In this document: positions 24,579 through 32,843 of the stretch, piece by piece
Numbering within the stretch: position 1 is the stretch's first letter
How the letters are laid out: every line of letters starts with the position of its first letter
Assembly (NCBI RefSeq): GCF_021249345.1
Contig: NZ_CP089588.1
Coordinates: forward strand, 2,294,001 to 2,358,000
DNA from: Halobacterium wangiae
Lineage (GTDB): Archaea; Halobacteriota; Halobacteria; Halobacteriales; Halobacteriaceae
DNA length: 64,000 nt
Direction: 5' to 3'
Notes under the pieces: model-generated
What the model was told of the DNA's origin: nothing
Database searches by the model: none
What the model saw: the letters and a program-made list of their open reading frames with translations, nothing else
Program-made: the position numbers and the translations under genes

Positions 24579-26152
24579 AGGCGATCGACCTCCTCGGACT
24601 CGCGGTCGCTAGTGTACTCCAGCCCGAACCCTGTGAGCGCGGCGAGCAGGAACACCGCGACCAGGACCCAGCCGTGGAACACGTACGGCACGACGTCCGC
24701 CGGGTTCACGACCATCGACTGGGTGAACCACTCGTACTCGTCGGGGAGCCCCTGTAGCTGGGTGTAGCCGACGAGCACGCCGCCCGACCACGGGAAGATG
24801 TAGCCGAGCGCGGACGTGTTCGCGTCGAGGATGTTCGCGCGCCGGTAGCCGTTGATGTTGAACCGCTCGCCGACCCGGGCGATGTACGGCCCGATGGCGA
24901 TCTCTGCGGCCGTGTTGATCGTGATCATTGCGTTGACGATTGCGGTCCCCAGCACCATCGAGGTTTCCGCGCGACGCACGCTGGTCGCGACCGACTCGAG
25001 CAGCCAGTCCTGGAGCGCCTCGAAGCCACCGCCGCGGATCATGACCTGTGCGGCCGCGACGATGAGCAACACCAGCACGATGAGCGGGAAGAAACCCGAC
25101 GCACCGCTGTAGAGGCTCCCGCCGACCGCGGCACTGACGCCCTCCTGGGTGGTGTCGACGAGTTCGACGAACGGGAGCCAGGAGAGCGACTGGGCGATCT
25201 CGAGTCCCTCCGGCGCCTGGAAGACGACCATGTCGGCGACCGACGCCAGCCCGAAGACGACGTTGAAGACGAACGCCACGATGATGCCCCAGGAGATGGC
25301 CTCGATGATGTGCCGTCCCGCGACGGCAGTCCCGATGACGACGAGCATCGAGACCAGGTGGAGGAGCCCCGCGGGCTCGCTCTCACCGACGAAGATCTGC
25401 TGGGCTTCGGCGGCGATGTCGATACCGGACATCAGACCACCCGCGACCACGTAGCCAGCGAAGGCGATGACGGCCGCCACGAGGGCGTACTTGAACCGCG
25501 AGGCGACGACACCCCCGATGTCGGAGTCCTGGGTGACCGCGCTCACGATGGTCGTGTCGCTGACCGGCGCGAGGTTGTCCCCGAAGACGGCCCCCGAGAG
25601 GATGGCGCCGAACAGCAACACCGGACTGGCGCCCAGCAGGACGCCGGCCGGGAAGAACAGCGTCGTGAACGCGACAGTCGTCCCGTAGCCGGTGCCGATG
25701 CCGGTCGCCAGCAACGCCGCGAGGATGAACGACGCTGCCGGGAACAGCGCGGCGCCGATGCCCGCTGCGTCGGCCGCCCAGACGAGTCCACCGACGAACC
25801 CACCGACCTGGATCGTCTCGGCGAACATCCCCGCCCAGAGCCACGCCACGACTGCGGTGGCCGCGACCCGACGGGTCATCCCCTCGAAGATTGTGTTCGC
25901 GTAGCCTTTCCACGACCCCTTGACGAAGAGCAGGCCGACGATGAGGCCCACGAGCATCCCCGCGACGAGACCGGTGGTGTCACCGATGCGGAGGATGCCG
26001 CTCTGGAAGATGGCCCACACCACGAAGAAGGCGAGTGGGAACGCACTCATCCACTTCCCGCCGTAGAAGTCGATGCGAGTACCCCTGTCCTCGCCCGTGG
26101 CCATCGCCTCGGCCTCTCCTACCTCTTCGTCGTACTCATCACCATTACTCAT
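24575..26152 (-). CDS. nhaC: NhaC-family Na+/H+ antiporter
   Basis: This 525-residue membrane protein has about 12 hydrophobic segments. It matches the NhaC/ArsB-like family: GGFVGGLVWAADAAGIGAAL, LATGIGTGYGTTVAFTTLFFP, GAILSGAVFGDNLAPVSDTT (the GDNL.P.SDTT motif is a family hallmark), AMITINTAAEIAIGPYIA, LDANTSALGYIFPWSGGV. It likely exports Na+ in exchange for H+, which fits a salt-in halophile. The ATG at 26152 (MSNGDEYDEEVGEAEAM) is preferred over the open frame to 26305. AT-rich ttatttatta (plus strand about 26183-26194 inverted) lies upstream. Confidence 0.88.
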   Translation of the reverse strand: MSNGDEYDEEVGEAEAMATGEDRGTRIDFYGGKWMSAFPLAFFVVWAIFQSGILRIGDTTGLVAGMLVGLIVGLLFVKGSWKGYANTIFEGMTRRVAATAVVAWLWAGMFAETIQVGGFVGGLVWAADAAGIGAALFPAASFILAALLATGIGTGYGTTVAFTTLFFPAGVLLGASPVLLFGAILSGAVFGDNLAPVSDTTIVSAVTQDSDIGGVVASRFKYALVAAVIAFAGYVVAGGLMSGIDIAAEAQQIFVGESEPAGLLHLVSMLVVIGTAVAGRHIIEAISWGIIVAFVFNVVFGLASVADMVVFQAPEGLEIAQSLSWLPFVELVDTTQEGVSAAVGGSLYSGASGFFPLIVLVLLIVAAAQVMIRGGGFEALQDWLLESVATSVRRAETSMVLGTAIVNAMITINTAAEIAIGPYIARVGERFNINGYRRANILDANTSALGYIFPWSGGVLVGYTQLQGLPDEYEWFTQSMVVNPADVVPYVFHGWVLVAVFLLAALTGFGLEYTSDRESEEVDRL

Positions 26153-26248
26153 GCTAACACGATACAAAATCGAAAGGGTGTAATAAATAACTTGCCACCA
26201 CAGACCACCCCTGACAGCTTTATAGTGGCTGGCGCTCCCTCTCCTGGT

Positions 26249-27535
26249 ATGGCCAGTACGGAACTCGACCCGCTTCTCGCACTTCGACGTGACCTCCACA
26301 GACACCCCGAGCCGGCGTGGTGCGAGTTCTACACGACCGCGCGCGTCGTAGAGGAGTGCGACCGGATCGGCGTCGACGAACTGTACGTCGGTCCCGACGC
26401 GATCGACCCCACCGGCAGGATGGCCGTCCCGGACGAGGAGACGCTGGCCACCTGGCTGGACCAGGCGCGGGAGGACGGCGCCAGCGAGGCGGTCCTCGCT
26501 CAGCTAGCTGGCGGCTACACGGGCGCCGTCGCGGTGCTGGAACGCGGTGACGGGCCGACGGTGGGCCTGCGCGTGGACATCGACGCGCTGCACATCACGG
26601 AGTCCAGCGACGCGGACCACTACCCCGCGGGCGAGGAGTTCCGGTCGGAGCACGAGGGGTACATGCACGCCTGCGGGCACGACGGGCACGTCACGCTCGG
26701 CATCGGAGTGCTCGAGGCCGTCGCCGACAGCGACTTCTCGGGCACGCTGAAGCTGTTCTTCCAGCCGGCCGAGGAGCGCGTCGGCGGCGGGAGAGCGATG
26801 GCCGAGAGCGGCCACCTCGACGACGTCGACTACCTCTACGCCGTCCACCTCGGACTCGACCACCCTACCGGCGAGGTGGTTGCGGGCGTCGACGGCTTCC
26901 TCGCGGTGAGCCACCTCCTCGCGGAGTTCGAGGGCGAGTCCGCGCACGCGGGCGCCCACCCCGAGGAGGGTCGGAACGCGGTGCAGGCGATGGCGACAGC
27001 GATACAGAACCTCTACGCGATTCCCCGCCACGACGGCGGTGCGACCCGGGTGAACGCCGGTCGTGCGGGCGGCGGCACCGCGACGAACATCGTCCCGGAG
27101 GAGGCGTTCGTCGAGGGCGAGGTGCGCGGCGAGACGACCGAGTTGATGCACTACATGAAGGAGAAGGCCGAGCGCGTCCTCGAGTCCTCGGCGGACATGC
27201 ACGAGTGCGAGGTCACGATCAACACCGAGGGCGAGGCGCCGAGTGCGACGAGCGACCAGGCGCTCGTGGACGTGTTCGCGGACGAGGCGAGCGCGCTCGA
27301 CGACGTCGAGAACGTGCTGGAACGCGACGACCTCGGCGGGAGCGAGGACGCGACCTACCTGATGAAGCGGGTACAGGAACACGGCGGGCTGGCGTGTTAC
27401 GTCTGCGTGGGGACCGACCACCCGGGCGGCCACCACACCTCGACGTTCGACGTGGACGAGGCGTCGCTCCCGCTCGGCATCGAGGCGCTCACGAACGCGA
27501 TTCTGCGCGCTGCGACCGAGGAACCGCGTTCCTGA
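26249..27535 (+). CDS. M20D amidohydrolase (aminobenzoyl-glutamate or aminoacylase type)
   Basis: This 428-residue metallopeptidase begins LLALRRDLHRHPEPAWCEFYT, the M20D opening. It continues with RVDIDALHITES, YMHACGHDGHVTLGIGVLEA (metal His residues, about 139-158), FFQPAEERVGGGRAM with the general-base Glu, and an insert domain (ESAHAGAHPEEGRNAVQAM). Relatives remove acyl or aminobenzoyl groups from amino acids; AbgB-like proteins match this N-terminus and the long first domain. The ATG at 26249 has a clear TATA-like tttatagt at 26219-26226, about 26 nt upstream. It is divergent from nhaC. Confidence 0.85.
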   Translation: MASTELDPLLALRRDLHRHPEPAWCEFYTTARVVEECDRIGVDELYVGPDAIDPTGRMAVPDEETLATWLDQAREDGASEAVLAQLAGGYTGAVAVLERGDGPTVGLRVDIDALHITESSDADHYPAGEEFRSEHEGYMHACGHDGHVTLGIGVLEAVADSDFSGTLKLFFQPAEERVGGGRAMAESGHLDDVDYLYAVHLGLDHPTGEVVAGVDGFLAVSHLLAEFEGESAHAGAHPEEGRNAVQAMATAIQNLYAIPRHDGGATRVNAGRAGGGTATNIVPEEAFVEGEVRGETTELMHYMKEKAERVLESSADMHECEVTINTEGEAPSATSDQALVDVFADEASALDDVENVLERDDLGGSEDATYLMKRVQEHGGLACYVCVGTDHPGGHHTSTFDVDEASLPLGIEALTNAILRAATEEPRS

Positions 27536-27571
27536 GTCACCCCTTTGTGGCTGGCTGCCGAACACGTCACC

Positions 27572-28129
27572 ATGGACTCACAGGTCACACGGCGCGGGTT
27601 CCTCGCTGGCCTCGCTGGGGGCGCTGGTGTCGTCGGCGCCGGGTCTGTGACGGCACAGGAACAGACCGAGACCGTCGACATGACGGACTCGCTCGTGTTC
27701 GAGTCGGACTCCATCACGGTCGCTCCAGGCACGACCGTCGTCTGGGAGAACGTCGGGTCGATCGGTCACTCCGTCACCGCCTACGAGGACGAGATCCCCG
27801 AGGAAGCCGACTACTTCGCCTCGGGCGGGTTCGAGGCCGAGCAGACGGCTCGCCAGTCCTACCCCAGCGAGGGGGACGTCCCCGGCGGCGAGAGCTACGA
27901 ACACACCGTCGAAGTCGAGGGGACCTACGAGTACTTCTGCATCCCGCACGAGTCGGTCGACATGGTGGCGACGATGGAGGTCACGAGCGACCCCGACCAG
28001 GGCGGCCCGACATCCATCCTCCCGAACAGCGCGCGCGACCTCGCCGTCGCGGGGCTCGCGGCGCTGGTCGCCGTCGTCGGACTCGGGTGGGCGATCCTCA
28101 AGTACGGCGGCGACTACGGTGAGGAGTAG
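27572..28129 (+). CDS. Halocyanin-like blue copper protein, Tat-exported and membrane anchored
   Basis: This 185-residue cupredoxin has a Tat signal (TRRGFLAGLAGGAGVVG, Arg7-Arg8) followed by a beta-sandwich. The type-1 copper ligands are His66 in VGSIGHSVTAY, and Cys123, His126 and Met131 in YEYFCIPHESVDMVA (C-x2-H-x4-M). A C-terminal hydrophobic helix (about 157-176, DLAVAGLAALVAVVGLGWAI) anchors it outside the cell membrane. Such proteins shuttle electrons between membrane complexes. The start at 27572 is chosen for the Tat motif, with a T-rich box 28 nt upstream. Confidence 0.9.
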   Translation: MDSQVTRRGFLAGLAGGAGVVGAGSVTAQEQTETVDMTDSLVFESDSITVAPGTTVVWENVGSIGHSVTAYEDEIPEEADYFASGGFEAEQTARQSYPSEGDVPGGESYEHTVEVEGTYEYFCIPHESVDMVATMEVTSDPDQGGPTSILPNSARDLAVAGLAALVAVVGLGWAILKYGGDYGEE

Positions 28130-28132
28130 CCG

Positions 28133-29503
28133 TCAGTACTTCGGGTCGGCGCCGGTGACCGCGTAGACGTCCTCCATGATGTCGTCTCGACGGGCCTGCC
28201 AGGTCGGCATCCGGTCGGGACTGGAGGGGTAGTCCTCGTAGTGGTCGATGAGGCGGTCGGCCTGCTGTTTCGTCCGGTAGAACTCCCAGATGTTCGACCA
28301 GTAGCCGAAGGACTTCAGCGCGGTGACGACCTTCAGGCGGAGACTGAACTCCGTGCTGCCGGCGTACAGCGCCTCCGCGAGTTTCTCCCCGGGGAGCGCG
28401 GCCAGCAGCCCCATCAGATCGTCGACGTCGACGGCCGTCGAGAGCACGTTGTACACGTCGAGGCCGGCGTAGCGCGCGCCGAAGTGGTCCATCACGCGCT
28501 CGTTGTACTCCCACAGCGCGGCCTCCGAGACGTCGCCGGATTCGAGCGCCTCGATGGCCTGCTCGCCGGCGTACTTCCCGGCGTACGCGGCGCCCGCGAT
28601 GCCGCCGCCCGTGGTCGGGTTGACGTGGCCCGCGGCGTCGCCGACGGCCATGAACCCGGGCGCCGTCGCGGAGTCGTACGGTCGGCGCGTCGGGAGCGCG
28701 GCGCCGAGTTTGTCCTTCACCGTGGCGCCCTGGAACTCGGGACGACCGCGCAGGTCGCGTTTGAGGTCGTCGACGAGCTTCATCGGCTCCTCGTTCATCT
28801 GGAAGCCGAGGCCGGCGTTGATCTCGGTGTCTGTCCGCGGGAAGTACCAGAGGTAGCCAGCGGCGCGCTCGGTCGGCTTGAAGACGAGTGCGTCGTCCCA
28901 CTCGACGGGTTCGGGGACCTCGACGATCTCGCGGTACGCCGAGCAGAACTGCGAGTAGGAGACGTTCGTGTCGAAGGTGGCGTCGTCGACGTCGACCTTG
29001 TCCTGCAGGACCGAGAGCGCGCCCGCGGCGTCGACGACGATGTCCGCCTCGAAGTCGACGACGTCACCGCGGTGTTTGCCCTTCACGCCGGTCACGCGGC
29101 CCGAGTCGTCCTGCACGACGTCTTGGACGACGACGTCGTAGTGGAAGTCGGCGCCCGCGTCGCTGGCGCCCTCGATGACGCAGCGACCGTACTCCCAGCG
29201 GTCGATGACCGCGAGTTCGCCGGGGACGGGGATGTCGAGGACGGTGTCCTCCTGGGGGATCTCGAAGCGGCCGTGGTCGACGCCCGTGTTCGTGAACGCG
29301 GGTTCGAGGCGCTCCTTCGGGATGGCCTCGGGGAACGCGTTCGCACCCTTCAGCGCGTCGCCGCAGGCGATGTGTCCCGCCTCCTCCTCGGTCTTCCGCT
29401 CCACGACGGCGACGTCGTAGCCTTCCCTGGCGAGGGTCGCGGCCGTGTAGCAGCCCGACGTGCCGGCCCCGACGACGGCGACGTCGTACTCGTAGGTAGT
29501 CAT
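28133..29503 (-). CDS. Geranylgeranyl reductase-family FAD enzyme
   Basis: This 456-residue flavoprotein begins YDVAVVGAGTSGCYTAATLA, the FAD GXGXXG loop. It carries GYLWYFPRTDTEINAGLGFQ, the YxWxFP motif typical of archaeal geranylgeranyl reductases, and FMAVGDAAGHVNPTTGGGIA near residues 290-310 for the flavin. Members hydrogenate the isoprenoid chains of archaeal lipids or quinones. A [2Fe-2S] ferredoxin gene is divergent and shares an identical 12-nt promoter core, suggesting joint regulation. A second, shorter member is encoded at 44648-45880. A role in lipid or menaquinone side-chain reduction is likely. Confidence 0.87.
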   Translation of the reverse strand: MTTYEYDVAVVGAGTSGCYTAATLAREGYDVAVVERKTEEEAGHIACGDALKGANAFPEAIPKERLEPAFTNTGVDHGRFEIPQEDTVLDIPVPGELAVIDRWEYGRCVIEGASDAGADFHYDVVVQDVVQDDSGRVTGVKGKHRGDVVDFEADIVVDAAGALSVLQDKVDVDDATFDTNVSYSQFCSAYREIVEVPEPVEWDDALVFKPTERAAGYLWYFPRTDTEINAGLGFQMNEEPMKLVDDLKRDLRGRPEFQGATVKDKLGAALPTRRPYDSATAPGFMAVGDAAGHVNPTTGGGIAGAAYAGKYAGEQAIEALESGDVSEAALWEYNERVMDHFGARYAGLDVYNVLSTAVDVDDLMGLLAALPGEKLAEALYAGSTEFSLRLKVVTALKSFGYWSNIWEFYRTKQQADRLIDHYEDYPSSPDRMPTWQARRDDIMEDVYAVTGADPKY

Positions 29504-29611
29504 ACTCGCGAGTTGACGCCCCCGAGGAAAACTCTTTATGCACTAATCCGTCGGCTGGGGGAGGACACGGACGAATAAAGAGTTTTACCCGGCGTCGTGC
29601 AACCCGAAGCT
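29504..29611. promoter_or_regulatory. Mirrored divergent promoter between geranylgeranyl reductase and ferredoxin genes
   Basis: The 12-nt element ataaagagtttt lies at 29575-29586 on the plus strand, 25 nt before the ferredoxin ATG. It lies at 29528-29539 on the minus strand, 24 nt before the reductase ATG. The two copies form a perfect inverted repeat around a 35-nt spacer. Position and AT content fit TATA/BRE core promoters of leaderless genes. Confidence 0.75.
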
Positions 29612-29941
29612 ATGACCGACTACACCGTGGAGTTCGTCGGGACCGGCGAGGAGATTCAGGTCTCCGACACTGAGACCGTCCTGAAGGCGTGCCTCCGGGA
29701 GGGTATCGCCCAGGAGTACTCCTGCCGCGTCGGCATGTGTCTCGCCTGTTCCGCCAAGATCGAGGAGGGCGAGGTCACCCAGCCGGCGGCCCGCGGCCTC
29801 ACCGACGAGGAGGCCGAGGCGTACGCGCTCACCTGCATGGCGCGCCCCCAGTCCGACCTGAAACTCGACCGCGGGAAGTACCCGCCGAGCATCGAACAGG
29901 ACGCCGCCGAGGCCGACGCTGCGGCAGCGGACGACGACTGA
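29612..29941 (+). CDS. Plant-type [2Fe-2S] ferredoxin
   Basis: This 109-residue electron carrier has cluster ligands in EYSCRVGMCLACSAKIEEG (C-x4-C-x2-C, about residues 38-46) and YALTCMARPQ (about 75). It lacks the long N-terminal insertion of the abundant 128-residue halobacterial ferredoxin, and has an acidic Ala/Asp-rich tail. The mirrored promoter shared with the divergent reductase gene suggests it donates electrons to that enzyme. The ATG at 29612 is chosen over an upstream in-frame codon at 29597 because of the TATA element 25 nt upstream. Confidence 0.9.
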   Translation: MTDYTVEFVGTGEEIQVSDTETVLKACLREGIAQEYSCRVGMCLACSAKIEEGEVTQPAARGLTDEEAEAYALTCMARPQSDLKLDRGKYPPSIEQDAAEADAAAADDD

Positions 29942-29962
29942 TTCTGTACTCGTACCCGGGAG

Positions 29963-31084
29963 CTACGCGGAGGACACCGCGCAGTTGTTCGGCCCCCGCT
30001 CCAGTTCCAGCGTCTCCGCGCTGATTTCCCGTTCCCCCAGGTTCACCGCGACGATGTCCGCGTAGTTCGCGGGCCGCGGCGGGAGGTCCGTCGTGAGTCG
30101 CTCGACGAACGCGTCCTCGTCGAGTTCCGCGAGTCCGAGGCGCTCTCGGACCGCTCCCAGGGGTCGCGTGAACCCTCGCTCCCCCGGGCGCGTGGTCGCC
30201 TCGACGTGTCCCGGGAGCACGCGCGTCTCGTCGCCGTAGGCGAACACGACGTCCCGGAGCGTCTGGTACTGCCGGCTGGCGAGCTCGCGAGCGCGGTCCT
30301 CGTCCTCCAGGTCGGGCCGGCCGACGCCGTCGAGGAACAGACAGTCCGCGGTCAGCAGGTCCTCGCCCCACTCGAGGACGACGAGTTCGGTCGTGTGGCC
30401 GGGTGCGTGCTCGACGACCAGTTCCCGGTCGCCCACCGCGAGCACGTCGCCGTCGCCGACGAGCGTCGCGTCGTAGTCGAGACCGCGGTCGGTCGCTCCC
30501 TCGGGGAGCACGCGCTCGGCGCCGGTCTCCTCGGCCACCGCGCGGACACCCGAGACGTGGTCGGCGTGGACGTGGGTGTCCACCGCGTACCGGAGGTCGA
30601 GGTCGCGTTCGCGAGCGTCGGCGGCGTACCGCCCGGCGGCCGCAGCGAGCGGGTCCACGACCGCGGCCTCCTCGCCGTCCGCCAGGAGGTAGGAGAGACA
30701 GCCACTCGACGGGCGCTCGTACTGGACGACGCCGTCCCCGAGGTCGTGGCTCACGACGAGGTCGGCCCACGCCTCCATCCCACCCTCGAGGTTCGCCGCG
30801 TCGACGCCCGACTCCCGGAGCGAGTCGGCGACCTCGTCGCTGGACTCCCCGACGGCGCAGACGGCGACGACGGGTTCCGAGAGCGTCTCGGGGAGGAGGT
30901 CCGCGGGGTCACCGGTGACCTGCGCGGAGACGAACTCCATGTACGGGACGTGTGCGGCGGTCACGTCCGGGCCGTCGACGTGCCAGGCCTCGAACTCGTC
31001 GCGGTTGCGCACGTCGAGGACGCTCGCGTCGCCGCGTCGGATGCGGTCGTACAGTTCTCGCGGCGAGACGGACGTCGTGGTCAT
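29963..31084 (-). CDS. Rhodanese plus metallo-beta-lactamase fold fusion (persulfide dioxygenase-like)
   Basis: This is a 373-residue two-domain protein. Residues about 1-115 are a rhodanese domain: VSPRELYDRIRRG, LDVRNRDEFEAWHV and VVAVCAVGESSDEVA with the catalytic Cys near 75. From about 120 the protein is a metallo-beta-lactamase fold: DTHVHADHVSG (about 168-178, metal ligands), HAPGHTTEL and LTADCLFLDGVGRPDL, and PGHVEATTRPG, as in ETHE1-type persulfide dioxygenases. Known fusions act on glutathione or other low-molecular thiol persulfides in sulfide removal. Haloarchaea use gamma-glutamylcysteine, so the thiol partner is inferred. The rhodanese domain is N-terminal here. Its stop lies 22 nt from the ferredoxin stop. 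Confidence 0.87.
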   Translation of the reverse strand: MTTTSVSPRELYDRIRRGDASVLDVRNRDEFEAWHVDGPDVTAAHVPYMEFVSAQVTGDPADLLPETLSEPVVAVCAVGESSDEVADSLRESGVDAANLEGGMEAWADLVVSHDLGDGVVQYERPSSGCLSYLLADGEEAAVVDPLAAAAGRYAADARERDLDLRYAVDTHVHADHVSGVRAVAEETGAERVLPEGATDRGLDYDATLVGDGDVLAVGDRELVVEHAPGHTTELVVLEWGEDLLTADCLFLDGVGRPDLEDEDRARELASRQYQTLRDVVFAYGDETRVLPGHVEATTRPGERGFTRPLGAVRERLGLAELDEDAFVERLTTDLPPRPANYADIVAVNLGEREISAETLELERGPNNCAVSSA

Positions 31085-31143
31085 ACCGGGAGTACACGCT
31101 CGCGTGCCAAAAACTCACGTTCGCCGCTCGCGTACGTCGCGGT

Positions 31144-31767
31144 ATGGACGCCGACAACTTCCGCGACAGCGTCGAGGCAGCCAACGCGACGCAACTCGAC
31201 CGCCTCGGTTCCTCGAAGCGCCTGGTCGCCATCACGGGCGCGGACCTCTCCGAGGAGACGGTGCTCCGCGCGGCCGCCGCCAGCGAGGCCGCGGCCACCG
31301 AGGTGTTCGAGGCGTGGGCCGCCGACAGCGACGGCGACGCGGCGGAGACGTTCGAGTCGTTCGCGGCGCACGAGCGCGACCACTACGACCGCGTCACGGC
31401 GGAACTCGGCGACGAAGTCGCAGCCGAGTCGGGCGCCGTCCACGACTACCTCCGCGAGCAGGACGACGCCGTCTCGCGTGCCGGCGCCACCGTCGGCCGC
31501 GGCCTCGTCGCCACTCGCACGCTCACGCAGTTCGTCGGCTACTTCGTCAACGCGGCCGACGAGGCCCGCGCGGACCTGTTCCGCGAGTTGAAGCGCGAGA
31601 CGAGCGAGGACACCGACGCAGCGGTCGAACTGCTGGCAGCGACCTGCGAGAGCGACGAGGACTGGGAGCGCGCGGAAGCCGCCGCCACTGGCGCCGTCGA
31701 CGCCGCCTACGAGGAGTACGTAGCCGCGCTGGAGGGGATGGGCGTGAACGCGAAGTCGGTCTGTTAG
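31144..31767 (+). CDS. Ferritin/rubrerythrin-like helical protein
   Basis: This 207-residue, largely helical and Ala/Glu-rich protein begins MDADNFRDSVEAANATQLDR. The segments AASEAAATEVFEAWAAD and FAAHERDHYDRVTAELGDEV resemble the E...ExxH helix pairs of ferritin-like proteins, and a second pair may lie in VNAADEARADLFRELKRE and DWERAEAAATGAVDAAYEEY. Metal-binding completeness is unclear. Haloarchaeal homologues are usually called rubrerythrin family, but no rubredoxin domain is present. It starts 59 nt from the divergent rhodanese fusion gene. Confidence 0.66.
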   Translation: MDADNFRDSVEAANATQLDRLGSSKRLVAITGADLSEETVLRAAAASEAAATEVFEAWAADSDGDAAETFESFAAHERDHYDRVTAELGDEVAAESGAVHDYLREQDDAVSRAGATVGRGLVATRTLTQFVGYFVNAADEARADLFRELKRETSEDTDAAVELLAATCESDEDWERAEAAATGAVDAAYEEYVAALEGMGVNAKSVC

Positions 31768-31804
31768 CACCGGGACTTTTGCTGGTCCGCCTCGGGGGTG
31801 TACT

Positions 31805-32164
31805 GTGCGTCTCGTACTCCGCCTGGTCGACCGGACGCTCGCGCTGAGCCTCGCGTTCGCCCCGCTCGTCCAACTGCTCTCCCGGTCGACGCTCGGGCCC
31901 TCGGTCGCTGTCCTCGCCGGTGGGTTACTCTCGTTGCTCGTCGCCGCCCTCGTCGTCCACTACTCGCCAGACTGCCGCAGTGGCGACGCGTGGCGGTTCG
32001 GCGGGTACACGTTCGTCGGCCTCCTCGCCGTCTCGCTGGTGGCACGCCACGGCGCGTCGTTCGAACTGGGTGACGCGCTGGCGCTCGGAGTGCTCGCGTG
32101 GCTGGTCGTCGCTGCCGGGGCACGCTGGCTCGTCGGGCGTCGCCGCGCCGGGACTTCGGCGTGA
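31805..32164 (+). CDS. Small integral membrane protein
   Basis: This 119-residue protein has about four hydrophobic segments (ALSLAFAPLVQLL, VAVLAGGLLSLLVAALVV, YTFVGLLAVSLV, DALALGVLAWLVVAAGAR), with positive termini (MRLVLRLVDR and WLVGRRRAG). The family is not recognised. It starts with GTG at 31805, supported by a T-rich box (acttttgct, about 31775-31783) about 27 nt upstream, so it is probably a leaderless GTG start. It lies 37 nt after the ferritin-like gene. Confidence 0.65.
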   Translation: MRLVLRLVDRTLALSLAFAPLVQLLSRSTLGPSVAVLAGGLLSLLVAALVVHYSPDCRSGDAWRFGGYTFVGLLAVSLVARHGASFELGDALALGVLAWLVVAAGARWLVGRRRAGTSA

Positions 32165-32230
32165 CCACCGACGCCACGAGGCACCACCGGCGACGCAAGG
32201 CCTTTCTCCGCGCTCGCGCTACGTGGGGGT

Positions 32231-32632
32231 ATGGCCTTCAACCCGATGGACTCCTCGATGGACCAGGAGGCGGTCGACGACATCGTCGACGCCGCGATCG
32301 CGAACAACGAGGTCGTCCTCTTCATGAAAGGGGACGCGAGGATGCCCCAGTGTGGCTTCTCGGACCGCGCCGTCGAACTGATCTCCCAGTACCGCCCGGA
32401 CGTCCACACGGTGGACACGCTCCAGAGCCTCGACGAGTTCCGCGTCGCTCTCGAGGAGCACAGCGGCTGGGAGACCATCCCCCAGACGTTCGTCGACGGC
32501 GAGTTCGTCGGCGGCAGCGACATCCTGGCCGAACTGGAGGAGCGCGGCGAACTCGGCGACGAACTCAAAGCGGAGAACGCAGCACCGGTCGAGGACGACG
32601 GCCTCGACGACGAGATCCAGTCGCCGTTCTAG
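32231..32632 (+). CDS. Monothiol glutaredoxin (CGFS type)
   Basis: This 133-residue thioredoxin-fold protein has the Grx4 signature KGDARMPQCGFSDRAVELIS (active Cys41), and WETIPQTFVDGEFVGGSDIL with the cis-Pro TIPQTF and GG substrate loop. CGFS glutaredoxins bind and deliver [2Fe-2S] clusters with a thiol, here probably gamma-glutamylcysteine as known for haloarchaea. An acidic C-terminal tail (AENAAPVEDDGLDDEIQSPF) is a haloarchaeal feature. Start ATG 32231; a TATA-like box lies about 28 nt upstream. Confidence 0.92.
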   Translation: MAFNPMDSSMDQEAVDDIVDAAIANNEVVLFMKGDARMPQCGFSDRAVELISQYRPDVHTVDTLQSLDEFRVALEEHSGWETIPQTFVDGEFVGGSDILAELEERGELGDELKAENAAPVEDDGLDDEIQSPF

Positions 32633-32784
32633 CTGCTGTAGCGGTGCAGTACTGGTAGCATTCGCGCCGGAGGCGCGATTCACTGCGCGAACGAGCGTAG
32701 CGAGTGAGCGCAGGACGTTTTTAGCGTAGCTTTTTGCAAGCCGAGCGGGACCGGAGGTCCCGCTGGCCGTGCGAACGGCGCGAA
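32633..32784. terminator. Spacer with several GC hairpins between grx and phoU
   Basis: The convergent spacer holds inverted repeats cgcgccggaggcgcg (about 32664-32678), gcgggaccggaggtcccgc (32746-32764) and cggcgcgaagcgccg (32777-32791), and T-runs gttttt and cttttt at 32717-32736. These fit termination of the plus-strand glutaredoxin transcript. The segment 32715-32736 also occurs inverted near 40373. Confidence 0.55.
32715..32736 (+). repeat. Dispersed element, copy 1
   Basis: The sequence cgtttttagcgtagctttt (32716-32734) has a near-identical inverted copy at 40376-40393; the copies differ only by one T in the first run. Both lie downstream of plus-strand genes. Together with the T-runs this suggests a conserved terminator-type element. 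Confidence 0.6.
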
Positions 32785-32843
32785 GCGCCGTGAGCAGACG
32801 GGGGTCGCCGCAGGCGACCCCCCGCAGTAAAAAGGTACGTTAG
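32785..32843 (-). terminator. phoU terminator module shared with korB
   Basis: On the minus strand the phoU end reads TAC-TAA, then cgtacctttttact, the hairpin gggggtcgcc...ggcgaccccc (32800-32822), then tctgctcacggcgc. The same flanks surround a different hairpin after korB (49067-49131). The T-run directly after the stop fits archaeal U-tract termination. Confidence 0.65.
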
